Shown: positions 46,158 through 55,161, counted from the stretch's first letter. The stretch: DNA of 64,000 nucleotides from an uncultured Roseobacter sp. (GCA_947488305.1 CANKZM010000003.1:62001-126000), one strand, 5' to 3'. A program made the numbers and translations. The notes: generated by a model not told the origin, from the sequence alone.

Positions 46158-47039
46158 ATGTTTGATTCCATTCCGATTGCGATGGAAAGTGATGCGCTCC
46201 AGCAAAGCCTCGGTTTTGAACGCGCACTGGCCGCCGTGGGTTCGCCGTTCCAACGGTTGGAGGACGGCACGCTGTTGTTGCAGCGCAGCTGGGGACCAGT
46301 GAGAGCCCATATGCTCGCGCGTGTCCTGGTAACAAACCAGCGGCTGGCAAGCTTAACTGCCGCCGGTATCCGTGGGCCAGTGATCCTGTCGCCGGACGCG
46401 CCCGTCGATACCGGCGAGCTACCGGCACTGCCCTTGATCAGCCCGAACTATCTCGCAACGCTGGATCTGACACCGGACCTCGACAGCTTGCGCGCCGGAC
46501 TGTATCAGAAATGGCGAAACCGACTGAAACATGCCGAGAAACAAGGGCTCCGTGTCACCCGGCAAAACCTGCCGGATCAGCACGATCACTGGCTGCTGGT
46601 CGCGGACGCAGCGCAGCAACTTGCTCGTCGGTATCGCGGATGGCCCCCCGCTTTGACCTGTGCCTTCGCCCGCGAGAACCCCGGAGAGGCCAAGCTCTTC
46701 ACTGCCCATATCGGTCGCGCGCCTGTCGCCGGATTGGTCGTCTTGCGACATGGCACAAGCGCGACATACCACATAGGCCACACCCGTGCCTCCGGCCGCA
46801 TGACATCCGCTCATACTCTTTTGCTGTGGGAAGCGATGTGCTGGCTTAAGCGCAAAGGCGTCTCTCACTTCGAGCTTGGGTTGGTCGACACCGAAGACGG
46901 CGCCGGTCTTGCGCGTTTCAAGCTCGGAACTGGCGCAAAGGTTCGTGCCTTGGGGGGGACCTGGCTCTGGTGGCCTCCGTTCACCCACCTCACGCGCCCG
47001 CTTGGCTGGTTGGACCGGGAGCTAATGCGGTCGCGCTAA
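46158..47039 (+). CDS. GNAT/FemAB-like acyltransferase
   Basis: A protein of about 293 residues (start uncertain: ATG 46158 is preferred because earlier codons overlap the divergent gene; 46179 is also possible). The middle and end match the acetyltransferase_6/FemAB type: YQKWRNRLKHAEKQGLRV, VLRHGTSATYHIGHT and MCWLKRKGVSHFELGLVDTEDGAGLARFKLGTGAKV. Such proteins transfer amino acids or acyl groups to sugars, peptides or lipids. The acceptor here is unknown. Confidence 0.8.
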   Translation: MFDSIPIAMESDALQQSLGFERALAAVGSPFQRLEDGTLLLQRSWGPVRAHMLARVLVTNQRLASLTAAGIRGPVILSPDAPVDTGELPALPLISPNYLATLDLTPDLDSLRAGLYQKWRNRLKHAEKQGLRVTRQNLPDQHDHWLLVADAAQQLARRYRGWPPALTCAFARENPGEAKLFTAHIGRAPVAGLVVLRHGTSATYHIGHTRASGRMTSAHTLLLWEAMCWLKRKGVSHFELGLVDTEDGAGLARFKLGTGAKVRALGGTWLWWPPFTHLTRPLGWLDRELMRSR

Positions 47040-47097
47040 GGCTTGCCCGTGTCGCACGGGCATGGTTCTCTGCGTTCAACCAGGGCGAGGACAACGC

Positions 47098-47853
47098 ATG
47101 AACCTTTCTGAGATGGCCGCCATTGTCACAGGAGCCGCTTCGGGCCTCGGCGAAGCCACCGCCCGGCATTTCGCCGGTGCTGGTGCGAAAGTGACTTTGT
47201 TGGACAGAGATAGCGCGCGCGGCAGCGCGGTAGCCGAGGAGATCGGCGGTCATTTCATTGAGACGGATGTCACCAGCGAGGCATCGATCAGCCATGCAAT
47301 CAACACCGCTCTTGAGAAGATGGGAAAGATCACAATTGCCGTGAATTGTGCCGGTATCGCAGATGCGGCCAAAACCGTCGGGCGCGACGGGCCACATCCG
47401 CTGGAACTCTTCGAACGCACCATCGACATCAACCTGATCGGCACATTCAATGTTGCACGGCTTGGCGCAGACGCCATGAAGAACAATACCCCTGATGATG
47501 ACGGTGCTCGGGGTGTCATCATCAATACCGCTTCGATCGCCGCCTTTGACGGTCAGAAAGGGCAGACCGCCTACGCCGCTTCAAAAGGCGGGGTTGTCGG
47601 GCTTTGCCTGCCCATGGCGCGCGACCTCGCAAACCTGGGCATTCGTGTGATGACCATCGCCCCGGGCATCTTCATGACACCTATGCTTGCTGGGCTTCCT
47701 GAGGACGTACAGGCCCAATTGGCGGCTGACGTGCCCTGCCCCGCGCGTCTGGGCGACCCAGCCGAGTATGCGCGACTGGCGGGCTTCATTGTCGATAACG
47801 GCTACCTGAACGGGGAGGTCATCCGCATCGACGGTGCCTTGCGGATGCGCTGA
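47098..47853 (+). CDS. SDR oxidoreductase, 3-hydroxyacyl-CoA dehydrogenase type 2-like
   Basis: A 251-residue short-chain dehydrogenase. The cofactor loop TGAASGLGEA, NCAG, the catalytic serine in NTASIAAFDGQKGQ and the YAASK tyrosine-lysine pair are in place. The pattern resembles the 17-beta-HSD10 / 3-hydroxyacyl-CoA dehydrogenase type 2 group, used in fatty-acid or branched amino-acid breakdown. The start at 47098 has GCGAGGA upstream. Its stop overlaps the next start as TGATG. Confidence 0.9.
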   Translation: MNLSEMAAIVTGAASGLGEATARHFAGAGAKVTLLDRDSARGSAVAEEIGGHFIETDVTSEASISHAINTALEKMGKITIAVNCAGIADAAKTVGRDGPHPLELFERTIDINLIGTFNVARLGADAMKNNTPDDDGARGVIINTASIAAFDGQKGQTAYAASKGGVVGLCLPMARDLANLGIRVMTIAPGIFMTPMLAGLPEDVQAQLAADVPCPARLGDPAEYARLAGFIVDNGYLNGEVIRIDGALRMR

Positions 47854-48455
47854 TGCCCTTGCAAAACCGCGTCCAGCCAGATGGAACAATCATTGCGCAC
47901 CCGGCCCGTGGCAGCTTTATGGGCAATCGCGGCATTCTGCATGATGATGCGCAACGTTTGGGACGGGCACGCTGGCGGCACAAAGCATGGGTAACTTGTC
48001 TTTTGTCATTCAAAGATCGTCACCGGCAAATAATGCGTCCCAACAACTACACCGAATTGTTCTTTTGGGATGAGGCAGTGGCCTTTGCCGCCGGGCATCG
48101 CCCCTGTGGGGAATGCAGGCGGGCCGATTACAATCGCTTTCGGGAAGCTGCCGGTATCACAACGCCAATCAAGCAATTTGATGCGGCGCTGCATGCGGAC
48201 CGGGCAGAACCCAGAACCTATCGTCAACGCCGACATGAGGCCGAAATAGGTGACTTGCCAGACGGCACCTTTATTCTGAACGACGAAGGTCAGGCAGCCC
48301 TTGTTCTGAATGATGCTTTGCGCGCATATACGCCATCGGGCTATGCTCCACCAACGCCGCGCCCCAAGAGCGGCACCGTAACCGTGCTCACCCCGCGCTT
48401 GCTCATCGCAACATTGCGCGATGGATATGAGCTGAATATCTTAGCGCACGACTAG
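47853..48455 (+). CDS. Hypothetical protein with HRPCxxCRR motif
   Basis: A 200-residue soluble protein. The clearest mark is GHRPCGECRRADYNRF (about residues 79-94), a Cys-x2-Cys next to arginines that recalls the zinc-binding segment of Ada-type methyl-sensing domains. The other two cysteines of an Ada zinc site are not seen; one is at about residue 49. A conserved-looking block LLSFKDRHRQIMRPNNYTELFF precedes it. I cannot assign a family. It overlaps the SDR stop by one base and is translationally coupled to it, and converges on uup with 4 bases shared. Confidence 0.75.
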   Translation: MPLQNRVQPDGTIIAHPARGSFMGNRGILHDDAQRLGRARWRHKAWVTCLLSFKDRHRQIMRPNNYTELFFWDEAVAFAAGHRPCGECRRADYNRFREAAGITTPIKQFDAALHADRAEPRTYRQRRHEAEIGDLPDGTFILNDEGQAALVLNDALRAYTPSGYAPPTPRPKSGTVTVLTPRLLIATLRDGYELNILAHD

Positions 48456-50263
48456 GCCTGCGCTTTTTCCTCCAGCGTCAGCCATTCTTCTTCTGCTGCT
48501 TCCAGTTTGTTTTGACGCTCGACCAGAGCATCTGTCGCCTTTTGGAACTTAACTGGGTTTTCGGTAAACAGCTTGGGGTCGCTGAGCAAATCGGTGAGTT
48601 TGCCAATCTCCGCCTCAAGGCGCGAAATCTCGTCCGGCAGTGCGTCCAACCGGTGTTTTTCGGTAAAGCTCAGACCCGCCTTGGGGGCAGACTTGGGTTT
48701 GGTGGACGCCTCGTCGGATTTGGTCTTGGGGGTTGGCGTATTGTGTTCCGCAACCTCACCGCGCTGGCTGACATAATCGCTCCAGCCGCCTGCGTAGATC
48801 GTGGCGCGCCCATCCCCTTCCATCGCAATGGTGGTCGCCGCAACCCGGTCCAGAAAATCCCTGTCGTGGCTGACCAGCAGCACGGTGCCATCGTAGCTGC
48901 CGAGCAGATCTTGCAGAAGATCCAGTGTTTCAACATCCAGATCGTTGGTCGGCTCATCCAATACCAGCAGGTTGCTGGGTCGCGCCATGATTTTGGCCAA
49001 CAGGAGTCGGGCTTTCTCTCCCCCGGAAAGGGACCGCACCGGTGCACGTGCTTGGGCCTCGTCAAAGAGAAACTCCTTGAGGTAGCCCACCACATGTTTG
49101 GGCTCGCCACGCACCATCACCTGATCCGCCTTGCCGGAAACACGCATCTCCGGATCGCCGGTCAGACTGTCCCATAGGCTCATGTCACCATCCAGCTGCG
49201 CCCGCGCCTGGTCAAATAGTGCAAGCTCCAGATTGGTTCCCAGCGTGACTGTGCCGTTGTCCGGAGTGTCACGACCGATCAGCATGTTGAGCAAGGTCGT
49301 CTTGCCAACGCCGTTTGGTCCGACAAAGGCAATCCTGTCCCCGCGCTGAACGGTCAGCGAAAAGGGTTTGAGGATCGTTTTGTCATCGAAGGCTTTGGAG
49401 ATGCCCTGCGCGTCAATGACCTTCCGTCCGGATTTCGGCCCGGCCTCTATGGCCATGGCGGCAGCGCCTTGCCGGTTGATCTGAGCCGCCCGCTGGGCCC
49501 GTAACTCCTGCAACGCGCGCACGCGACCCTGATTGCGCTTGCGCCGCGCCGAGATGCCTTCGACCGCCCAACGGGCTTCAGCCTTGATCTTGCGGTTGAG
49601 CTTGTGGCGCTGGGTGTCTTCTTCCTGCCAGACCGTGTCTCGCCAGGTTTCGAAAGCGTCGAAGCCTTTTTCCTGCCGGCGTACCACGCCACGGTCGATC
49701 CAAAGAGTCGCACGCGTCAAGGCCCGCAAAAAGGCCCGGTCGTGGCTGATAATGACATAGGCCTGACGGCTTTGGCGCAGCTCTTCTTCCAGCCAGGCAA
49801 TGGCTTCGATGTCCAAATGGTTGGTCGGCTCGTCGAGGAGCATCAAGTCCGGCGCATCCGCCATCAGACGCGCAAGAGCAGCACGGCGGCGTTCGCCACC
49901 GCTTGCGGTCTGAACCGGCCGGTCGGGATCGAACTTCAACCCTTCGCCTGCCCGCTCAACCTTATACATTTCACTTAGATCAAGCCCCTGCGCGGCAAAC
50001 TCGCCAAGTGTCACGAAACCGGTAAGGTCCGGGTCCTGTTCCATATAGCCGACCGAAACACCCGGCCCGCGCACCACGTCGCCGGTATCTACCTCGACGA
50101 TCCCGGCCATCACCTTCACCAGGGTGGATTTCCCCGACCCGTTCCGCCCCACCAAGGCCACCCGGTCGCCGGGCTGAATCACAAGGCTCAACCCATCAAA
50201 GACAGGGTCACCGCCAAAGGTCAGAGAGATTTCGTTCAGTTGTAAGAGCGGTACACGAGACAT
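48452..50263 (-). CDS. uup: ABC-F ATPase Uup
   Basis: A 603-residue ABC-F protein. Domain 1 has Walker A GRNGSGKST, ASGGERRRAALA and LMLLDEPTNHLD. Domain 2 has GPNGVGKTT, LSGGEKARLLLA and LLVLDEPTNDLD. The C-terminal roughly 90 residues are a basic linker and a coiled coil (LDALPDEISRLEAEIGKL to KLEAAEEEWL), the mark of Uup. It is linked to translation and to tolerance of recombination intermediates. The start at 50263 (MSRVPLLQLNEISL) is preferred over 50299. It is the second ABC-F in the window. Confidence 0.92.
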   Translation of the reverse strand: MSRVPLLQLNEISLTFGGDPVFDGLSLVIQPGDRVALVGRNGSGKSTLVKVMAGIVEVDTGDVVRGPGVSVGYMEQDPDLTGFVTLGEFAAQGLDLSEMYKVERAGEGLKFDPDRPVQTASGGERRRAALARLMADAPDLMLLDEPTNHLDIEAIAWLEEELRQSRQAYVIISHDRAFLRALTRATLWIDRGVVRRQEKGFDAFETWRDTVWQEEDTQRHKLNRKIKAEARWAVEGISARRKRNQGRVRALQELRAQRAAQINRQGAAAMAIEAGPKSGRKVIDAQGISKAFDDKTILKPFSLTVQRGDRIAFVGPNGVGKTTLLNMLIGRDTPDNGTVTLGTNLELALFDQARAQLDGDMSLWDSLTGDPEMRVSGKADQVMVRGEPKHVVGYLKEFLFDEAQARAPVRSLSGGEKARLLLAKIMARPSNLLVLDEPTNDLDVETLDLLQDLLGSYDGTVLLVSHDRDFLDRVAATTIAMEGDGRATIYAGGWSDYVSQRGEVAEHNTPTPKTKSDEASTKPKSAPKAGLSFTEKHRLDALPDEISRLEAEIGKLTDLLSDPKLFTENPVKFQKATDALVERQNKLEAAEEEWLTLEEKAQA

Positions 50264-50331
50264 ATCCCGCCAGCTATGCCGCAAAGCCCAGACCGTCAAT
50301 CGTCTTTTGTGTTCAAACCCTGTGGTCCGGC

Positions 50332-51054
50332 TTAGATTGCCCGCAACAAACGCTTTCGCTCCGCTGGAATCGCATCGATTTCCAGACCGGTAAACACATG
50401 CAGCGTCCTCAAATCGCGGTCGACGACCACATGGTCACTCACCCATGCCCCCATTGACAAATAGCTCCGCAGCAGGGGCGGCATTTGTTGAAGGGCTTTT
50501 TCCTTGACCGGCGAAGAAACTCCCAATTCGGCAAAATCAAGAACCTCTGGCGCTTTGATCCGGGGCGCGCAGCGGCGTGGCGCGAGGTGGTTGATCTTCA
50601 GAAAAGAAAACGCATCCAAGTAACGTGCCGGCTCGTTCCCTTCAAATGAAGTGCATCCAAACAGCATTGTTACGTGGTGGCGATCAACAACCTTTGTGAT
50701 CGCAGCCCATGCCAAGCGCAGCGCATCTGGATCGTTACATTCCGGCGACAAGCAAAACCGCCCTAATTCGAGCAACGGTCCTTCCATGCTTTCCATCGCA
50801 CAAAGATCATAGAACTGTGCGGCATAACTATAGCGAACCTGAGCCGCAGGCATCACCTTCATCCGAAAGTAACAGACGAAATTCGACGTTGATCGCTCTT
50901 CTATGACAACATGGGTGCAACGCTCGTCCAGATGATCCGCATCCTCTGCGGAGCCAAGGCCGAAACAATTGCTGCGAAAGCGAAGAACCTTAACGAACTC
51001 TGCTTTTGTTTTGATCACCCTGGCGAGGTAGCGCCCTCTTTCAACATCCGGCAT
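50332..51054 (-). CDS. olsB: OlsB-type L-ornithine N-alpha-acyltransferase
   Basis: A 240-residue GNAT/hemolysin-family acyltransferase. The family core FRMKVMPAAQVRYSYAAQFYDL, then LLELGRFCLSPECNDPDALRLAW and LFGCTSFEGNEP, match OlsB, which transfers a 3-hydroxyacyl chain to ornithine in ornithine lipid synthesis. The start at 51054 is chosen over 51090. The usual second enzyme OlsA is not next to it; uup follows instead. bamE lies 54 bases upstream on the same strand. Confidence 0.87.
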   Translation of the reverse strand: MPDVERGRYLARVIKTKAEFVKVLRFRSNCFGLGSAEDADHLDERCTHVVIEERSTSNFVCYFRMKVMPAAQVRYSYAAQFYDLCAMESMEGPLLELGRFCLSPECNDPDALRLAWAAITKVVDRHHVTMLFGCTSFEGNEPARYLDAFSFLKINHLAPRRCAPRIKAPEVLDFAELGVSSPVKEKALQQMPPLLRSYLSMGAWVSDHVVVDRDLRTLHVFTGLEIDAIPAERKRLLRAI

Positions 51055-51108
51055 GGTGCACTCCGAGGTGTGTCTCACAGGATACAGCACGCGGGTAAAA
51101 GACGGGGC

Positions 51109-51585
51109 TTATCCACCAAACCCTTGAGGCGTCACGCTGCCGATATTGCCGATAAGCTGACGGAAGAAGCTTTTGTTTGCGACGCTGGAATCCGTGACGC
51201 GCCGCGTCAGTTGAATCACCTGACCCCGTTCCAACCCAAAGGATTCAACGTTCTGTACAACGCCGTTGCCATCAAAGCTGACGGCAACCACCTCACGCTC
51301 AACGACTTCTGGCTCTAGCATCGCAAAAGTCCGGACGCGACTGCGCACAAAGTAGAGCGCATCATCCTCACGAACAGAAGTGGATCCTGACGACCCCAGC
51401 GTTTCCTCGACGGAAGAGCGTGTGTCGATGCCAACGACAATCAGGTCAAGGTCCTCCTGGGGCGGCACATAACCATGGTTGGTATAGGTCGCACCACAGC
51501 CCGCGACACCAGCCAAAGCCAAGGCAAGAACCATTGCCCTACCCGCTTGAAAGATACCGCCCGGCGCGGAAGTGTTTCGTCGCAT
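51109..51585 (-). CDS. bamE: Outer-membrane protein assembly factor BamE (lipoprotein)
   Basis: A 158-residue SmpA/OmlA-family lipoprotein of the BAM complex. An N-terminal hydrophobic stretch ends in a lipobox, LAGVAGC. The BamE fold follows, with the helical GIDTRSSVEETLGSSGST and the strand pair ALYFVRSRVRTFAMLEPEVVEREVVAVSFD. The pattern of bamE diverging from a DUF177 gene before rpmF is typical of Rhodobacterales. Confidence 0.92.
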   Translation of the reverse strand: MRRNTSAPGGIFQAGRAMVLALALAGVAGCGATYTNHGYVPPQEDLDLIVVGIDTRSSVEETLGSSGSTSVREDDALYFVRSRVRTFAMLEPEVVEREVVAVSFDGNGVVQNVESFGLERGQVIQLTRRVTDSSVANKSFFRQLIGNIGSVTPQGFGG

Positions 51586-51646
51586 GTCTTCGGCCTCTTG
51601 CCCTAACGCGTTTCGGCTTTTATTCCGCTTACACCATGCAAGCGCA

Positions 51647-52237
51647 ATGGTTCAAGAAACGAAAGCACCTCACATGAAGCAATCTCCGCCATCCCCCTCC
51701 GCTCTGCGCGTGGCTGAGCTGCCGCAAAACACGAAAACGCCCTTCAATTTGCGCCCGGATGCCCCGCGCCTTAAGGAGATAGCGGAGGCGCTTGATCTAC
51801 TTGGGTTGCGCAAACTGTCCTTTGTCGGTGACGTTTCCGCAGAGGGGTCGGCGGACTGGCGTTTGACTGCCAAGCTGGGTGCGACGGTGGTACAGCCCTG
51901 CGCGGTTACACTTGAACCGGTTACCACGCGAATCGATGTCCCCGTTACCCGGCTGTTTCAGAGCGACTATTCAGAGATCGAGGCCCCTGAGGTCGAAATG
52001 CCTGACGATGAGACATTGGAGCCCATCCCGACCTGGATTGACCCCGACAGCATCATGCTGGAAGCCTTGGATCTGAACCTGCCGCTCTATCCGCGCGCCG
52101 CCGGTGCGGAATTGGGCGAAGTTGTCGTTACAGAACCCGGCGTCACACCCCTGCGAGATGAAGATGCACGTCCCTTTGCAGGGCTTGCGGCATTAAAAGA
52201 CCAGTTAAAACCCTCTACGGACGATACTGAGGACTAG
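51647..52237 (+). CDS. DUF177 / YceD family protein (23S rRNA accumulation factor type)
   Basis: A protein of about 196 residues. The DUF177 core is seen in LSFVGDVSAEGSADWRLTAKLGATVVQPCAVTLEPVTT, ending with the conserved single-cysteine strand, then LEALDLNLPLYPRA. YceD proteins support ribosomal RNA accumulation and almost always precede rpmF, as here. The start is uncertain: ATG 51647 or ATG 51674; neither has a clear ribosome site. Confidence 0.88.
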   Translation: MVQETKAPHMKQSPPSPSALRVAELPQNTKTPFNLRPDAPRLKEIAEALDLLGLRKLSFVGDVSAEGSADWRLTAKLGATVVQPCAVTLEPVTTRIDVPVTRLFQSDYSEIEAPEVEMPDDETLEPIPTWIDPDSIMLEALDLNLPLYPRAAGAELGEVVVTEPGVTPLRDEDARPFAGLAALKDQLKPSTDDTED

Positions 52238-52286
52238 AACGCGGCGTTGCTTGTGTTTGGTTACGCGAAATCCATTCAAAAAAAGG

Positions 52287-52314
52287 TTGCATGCAGACGC
52301 AATCGCAGTATTTT
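52287..52314 (+). promoter_or_regulatory. Predicted promoter for rpmF-plsX-fabH
   Basis: TTGCAT (52287-52292), 16 bases, then TATTTT (52309-52314), in the 222-base gap between the DUF177 gene and rpmF. The rest of the gap shows no gene and no strong hairpin. It is a visual prediction. Confidence 0.4.
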
Positions 52315-52459
52315 GCGCCGCTCAGCCAAATAGGGTTGGACAAAGCGGAGGCTTGGGCCTAAACGCACGTCACACCCGAATTTGGGACAAGATAGATGAA
52401 ACTTGGTTTTGCGCACCGTAAGTGCTGCCGGAACCCCGAACGACAAAAGGCCCAAGACA

Positions 52460-52666
52460 ATGGCTGTTCAACAGAACAAAGTCTCCAAATCGCGTCGCAA
52501 CAACCGTCGCGCACACGATTCACTGGAAGCTGCAAATCCAAATGAATGCACCAACTGTGGCGAGTTGAAGCGCCCGCACCACGTCTGCGCTGCCTGCGGC
52601 CACTACGACGACAAAGAAGTTGTTGTATTGACAGAAGAGATTGATCTAGAAGACGACGCAGCCTAA
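52460..52666 (+). CDS. rpmF: 50S ribosomal protein bL32
   Basis: A 68-residue ribosomal protein. It opens [17 protein letters not shown]. Its zinc-ribbon cysteines are intact as CTNC (near 30) and CAAC (near 43). The tail is acidic. The start at 52460 is fixed by homology; the open frame back to 52403 is not used. It is the first gene of the rpmF-plsX-fabH set. Confidence 0.97.
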   Translation: MAVQQNKVSKSRRNNRRAHDSLEAANPNECTNCGELKRPHHVCAACGHYDDKEVVVLTEEIDLEDDAA

Positions 52667-52667
52667 A

Positions 52668-52697
52668 CCTTTGCCTTAAACAATAAGGGCAGAAAGG
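52668..52697 (+). other. Hairpin between rpmF and plsX
   Basis: CCTTT pairs with AAAGG and, inside, CCTTA with TAAGG around a 5-base AACAA loop. No U-tract follows. It could stabilise the rpmF end of a processed mRNA or attenuate plsX. It is seen by eye only. Confidence 0.4.
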
Positions 52698-52715
52698 TTT
52701 GGGGGCAGTCGATCA

Positions 52716-53789
52716 ATGACGGCGCAGACCGATCAGAGACAATCGAAAACCGGACGCATTGTAATTTCGGTGGATGCGATGGGCGGGGACAATGGCCCCG
52801 CCGCTATTGTTGCGGGCTGCGATGTATCTGCCCGAAAAAACCCAGACATCTTTTTTATTCTGCATGGTGCCGAAAACGAGCTGGAACCGCTCGTTGCGCG
52901 GCGCAAATCCCTTTCGAACCGCTGTAAGATTCGCAACACCTCGGATGTTGTGACGATGGACGACAAACCCAGTCAGATCGTACGCAATGGCAAGGACACA
53001 TCAATGTGGTCCGCAGTCGAAGAAGTGCGCAATGGCACTGCATCGGTGGCGGTCTCCTGCGGCAATACTGGCGCGTTGATGGCGCTATCCATGATCCGCC
53101 TACGCAAACTTCCCGGGGTCAACCGGCCAGCTATCGCTGTACTCTACCCGTCTTCGAACCCCCAAGGCTTTAACGTGCTGCTGGATGTCGGCGCAGACGT
53201 CAAGGCGGATGCGGATGACCTATTGCGGTTTGCGTTGATGGGAATGTCCTATGCCCGCAACGGCCTCGACCTGCCGCGCCCAAGAGTTGGATTGCTGAAT
53301 GTCGGCACCGAAGAACACAAAGGCCGGACAGAGCTGAAAGAAGCCTTTGAATTGATCCGCGACCAAGCGGATGCCGCAGGGTTCGAGTTCGTCGGATTTG
53401 TGGAAGGGGGCGACATCTCAGGCGATATCTGCGATGTCATCGTCACCGATGGCTTCACAGGCAATGTGGCGATCAAGACAGGCGAAGGCACGGCCAGTCT
53501 CGTGGGCAATCGATTGCGAGAAGCTTTCCAATATTCTTTGCTTTCACGGCTTGCATCGCTTCTGGCCTACCCTTCCCTGCGTCGTCTGAAGAAAAAGATC
53601 GACCCCCGCCGGGTCAATGGCGGCGTTTTCCTGGGATTGAATGGCACTGTCGTTAAATCGCATGGTGCTGCGGATGCGACAGGCGTATCGTCTGCGATAA
53701 AACTGGCGGCCCAGCTCGCCGATATCCAATTCACGGACAAATTGGCCGCCCGCGTCGCGGCCTTACCCTTAGAGGAGAGTACCGAGTGA
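52716..53789 (+). CDS. plsX: Phosphate acyltransferase PlsX
   Basis: A 357-residue enzyme making acyl-phosphate from acyl-ACP, the first step of phospholipid synthesis with PlsY. The opening ISVDAMGGDNGPAAIVAG, SCGNTGALMALS, NVGTEEHKGRTELKEAF and VTDGFTGNVAIKTGEG are typical. Its stop overlaps the fabH GTG start. Confidence 0.97.
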   Translation: MTAQTDQRQSKTGRIVISVDAMGGDNGPAAIVAGCDVSARKNPDIFFILHGAENELEPLVARRKSLSNRCKIRNTSDVVTMDDKPSQIVRNGKDTSMWSAVEEVRNGTASVAVSCGNTGALMALSMIRLRKLPGVNRPAIAVLYPSSNPQGFNVLLDVGADVKADADDLLRFALMGMSYARNGLDLPRPRVGLLNVGTEEHKGRTELKEAFELIRDQADAAGFEFVGFVEGGDISGDICDVIVTDGFTGNVAIKTGEGTASLVGNRLREAFQYSLLSRLASLLAYPSLRRLKKKIDPRRVNGGVFLGLNGTVVKSHGAADATGVSSAIKLAAQLADIQFTDKLAARVAALPLEESTE

Positions 53790-54757
53790 CCCTGCGTGCC
53801 GCCGTCATAGGAGTGGGTCACTACCTGCCCGAACGCGTTGTTCCGAACGCGGAATTCGAAAAGACGCTGGATACAAATGATGAATGGATCAGGGCGCGCT
53901 CCGGAATCGAACGCAGGCATTTCGCCGCAGAAGGTGAAACCACGTCCTCCATGGCGGCTGCGGCAGCAAATAAAGCGCTTGAGCATGCAGGTCTGACCGC
54001 TCAAGACGTGGATGCGATCATCGTTGCCACCTCGACTGCGGACCTGACGTTTCCCTCTGCCGCCACAATGGTTCAGGCTGAGTTGGGCATGACAACGGGG
54101 TTTGCGTTCGACGTTCAGGCGGTTTGTGCGGGTTTTGTATTTGCGCTGAGTAATGCGAACGCCTTAATCCTGTCAGGTCAGGCCAAGCGCGTGCTGGTCA
54201 TTGGTGCAGAAACCTTCAGCAGGATTATGGACTGGACGGACCGGTCAACCTGCGTGCTTTTTGGAGACGGTGCGGGCGCTCTGTTGTTGGAAGCCTACGA
54301 TGGCAAAGGCACATCGCAGGACCGCGGCATTCTCTCCACGGACCTGAACTCGGACGGACGCCATAAGGATCTGCTCTATGTGGATGGCGGTGTGTCGACC
54401 GGCACCACTGGGTATCTGCGCATGCAAGGCAATCAGGTCTTTCGCCACGCGGTGGAAAAACTTGCGGCGACTGCGACAAAAGCGATGGAACGCGCTGGTG
54501 TTGAATCATCCGATGTGGATTGGGTTGTGCCTCATCAGGCGAACATTCGGATCATTCAAGGCACGGCCAGAAAACTTGGCCTGCCAATGGAAAACGTGGT
54601 GGTCACCGTTCAGGATCATGGCAACACCTCTGCCGCATCGATTCCCCTCGCCCTGTCTGTCGGCCATGAACGTGGGCAGATCAAAGACGGTGACCTGATT
54701 GTAACCGAGGCGATCGGCGGTGGGCTGGCCTGGGGTGCTGTCGTTCTGCGCTGGTAA
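53786..54757 (+). CDS. fabH: Beta-ketoacyl-ACP synthase III
   Basis: A 323-residue condensing enzyme that starts fatty-acid chains from acetyl-CoA and malonyl-ACP. The catalytic triad is visible: Cys114 in QAVCAGF, His250 in VPHQANIRI and Asn280 in DHGNTSAAS. The start is GTG 53786, with GAGGAG 9 bases upstream and a 4-base overlap with plsX. Confidence 0.97.
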   Translation: MTLRAAVIGVGHYLPERVVPNAEFEKTLDTNDEWIRARSGIERRHFAAEGETTSSMAAAAANKALEHAGLTAQDVDAIIVATSTADLTFPSAATMVQAELGMTTGFAFDVQAVCAGFVFALSNANALILSGQAKRVLVIGAETFSRIMDWTDRSTCVLFGDGAGALLLEAYDGKGTSQDRGILSTDLNSDGRHKDLLYVDGGVSTGTTGYLRMQGNQVFRHAVEKLAATATKAMERAGVESSDVDWVVPHQANIRIIQGTARKLGLPMENVVVTVQDHGNTSAASIPLALSVGHERGQIKDGDLIVTEAIGGGLAWGAVVLRW

Positions 54758-54783
54758 GGCGGGTTAATTCCGCTCATTCGCGA

Positions 54784-54797
54784 TTCGGCGTGCCGAA
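54784..54797. promoter_or_regulatory. Inverted repeat just upstream of the ihfA promoter
   Basis: TTCGGC-GT-GCCGAA: two perfect 6-base arms around a 2-base centre, ending 4 bases before the predicted -35 box of ihfA. Position and form fit an operator rather than a terminator, since no U-tract follows. Confidence 0.35.
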
Positions 54798-54801
54798 ATT
54801 G

Positions 54802-54831
54802 TTGACTCGGAAAAAGTCATACCCCTATTGT
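54802..54831 (+). promoter_or_regulatory. Predicted ihfA promoter
   Basis: TTGACT (54802-54807), an 18-base spacer, then TATTGT (54826-54831). A G-rich ribosome site (GAGGGGG) follows close to the ATG at 54855. It is a visual prediction. Confidence 0.5.
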
Positions 54832-54854
54832 CGTGAAAAAAGAGGGGGATAGAC

Positions 54855-55157
54855 ATGACCGACAAGACCTTAACGCGCATGGATTTGAGCGAAGCAGTAT
54901 TTCGAGAGGTCGGACTATCCAGAAATGAGAGCGCACAGCTCGTCGAATCTGTTCTGGAACACCTCTCTGATGCTTTGGTGCGCGGCGAACAGGTCAAGAT
55001 TTCGTCCTTTGGCACCTTCTCGGTCCGTGACAAGTCCGCGCGCGTCGGGCGCAACCCGAAGACCGGCGAAGAGGTCCCGATCAACCCAAGGCGGGTCCTG
55101 ACGTTTCGGCCATCCCACCTCATGAAAGACCGTGTAGCCGCCGGGAATAAGTCCTGA
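54855..55157 (+). CDS. ihfA: Integration host factor alpha subunit
   Basis: A 100-residue DNA-bending protein of the HU/IHF family. The conserved core [29 protein letters not shown] contains the DNA-intercalating arm. The alpha-type start [17 protein letters not shown] is present. It works as a heterodimer with IhfB, which is not in the window. It precedes the MerR-like gene by 4 bases, the order seen in many proteobacteria. Confidence 0.96.
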   Translation: MTDKTLTRMDLSEAVFREVGLSRNESAQLVESVLEHLSDALVRGEQVKISSFGTFSVRDKSARVGRNPKTGEEVPINPRRVLTFRPSHLMKDRVAAGNKS

Positions 55158-55161
55158 TCTG

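Noticed and set aside
52668-52697. Hairpin after rpmF as a terminator
   Set aside because: No U-tract, and plsX and fabH follow closely on the same strand; kept only as a structure.
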